Below are positions 5,643 through 5,675 of a DNA stretch of 5,675 nt, one piece after another (within the stretch, counting starts at the first letter, position 1; each line of letters opens with the position of its first letter). Under the pieces are notes generated by a model, which was given only the letters and a program-made list of their open reading frames with translations, was not told the DNA's origin and searched no databases. This DNA comes from Accumulibacter sp. (GTDB lineage Bacteria > Pseudomonadota > Gammaproteobacteria > Burkholderiales > Rhodocyclaceae). Location: assembly GCA_031274075.1 (NCBI GenBank), contig JAISQQ010000073.1:1-5675 (forward strand), in the 5' to 3' direction. Both the position numbers and the translations under genes were made by a program.

Positions 5643-5675
5643 TGAAATCCTTGGGATGACGCGCGGACAAAGTCA

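Overview
The window is GC-rich chromosomal DNA. Its gene content and protein character (MDCPTE-type metal ATPase, PbrR/CadR-like regulator, compact tsaB-rimI-uracil-DNA glycosylase cluster, LplT) suggest a betaproteobacterium, perhaps of the Rhodocyclales or a related order. The class is inferred from recalled family resemblance, not from a database search.

Layout: (1) Positions 1-1271, minus strand: the N-terminal 423 residues of a P1B-type heavy-metal efflux ATPase (CadA/ZntA type); the gene runs off the left edge. (2) Positions 1272-1359: an 88-nt divergent control region with a MerR-type promoter, in which a 19-bp spacer separates the -35 and -10 and carries a perfect dyad. (3) Positions 1360-1839, plus strand: a MerR-family Cd/Pb-type regulator. 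(4) Positions 1850-3827, plus strand: three tightly coupled housekeeping genes, tsaB (tRNA t6A synthesis), rimI (protein N-acetyltransferase) and a family-4 [4Fe-4S] uracil-DNA glycosylase, with 1-nt and 4-nt overlaps. (5) Positions 3828-3945: a short intergenic stretch with nested and alternative hairpins. (6) Positions 3946-4281, plus strand: a small XRE-type helix-turn-helix protein resembling a toxin-antitoxin antitoxin but with no toxin beside it. (7) Positions 4322-5599, minus strand and convergent: an LplT-type lysophospholipid transporter. A candidate extended -10 promoter lies upstream of it, and there is no aas gene in the window.

How the parts work together: the ATPase and its divergent regulator form a self-contained metal-sensing and efflux module. 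The regulator should sit on the dyad and, when it binds metal, untwist the over-long spacer to switch on the pump. The regulator gene abuts tsaB on the same strand, so metal-dependent transcription might reach the tsaB-rimI-glycosylase cluster. Most of the window is recognisable biology and I did not find a clearly novel system. The points most worth checking are the orphan antitoxin-like gene with the structured DNA before it, the regulator-tsaB junction, the metal-ligand tail of the ATPase, and two in-frame micro-repeats.
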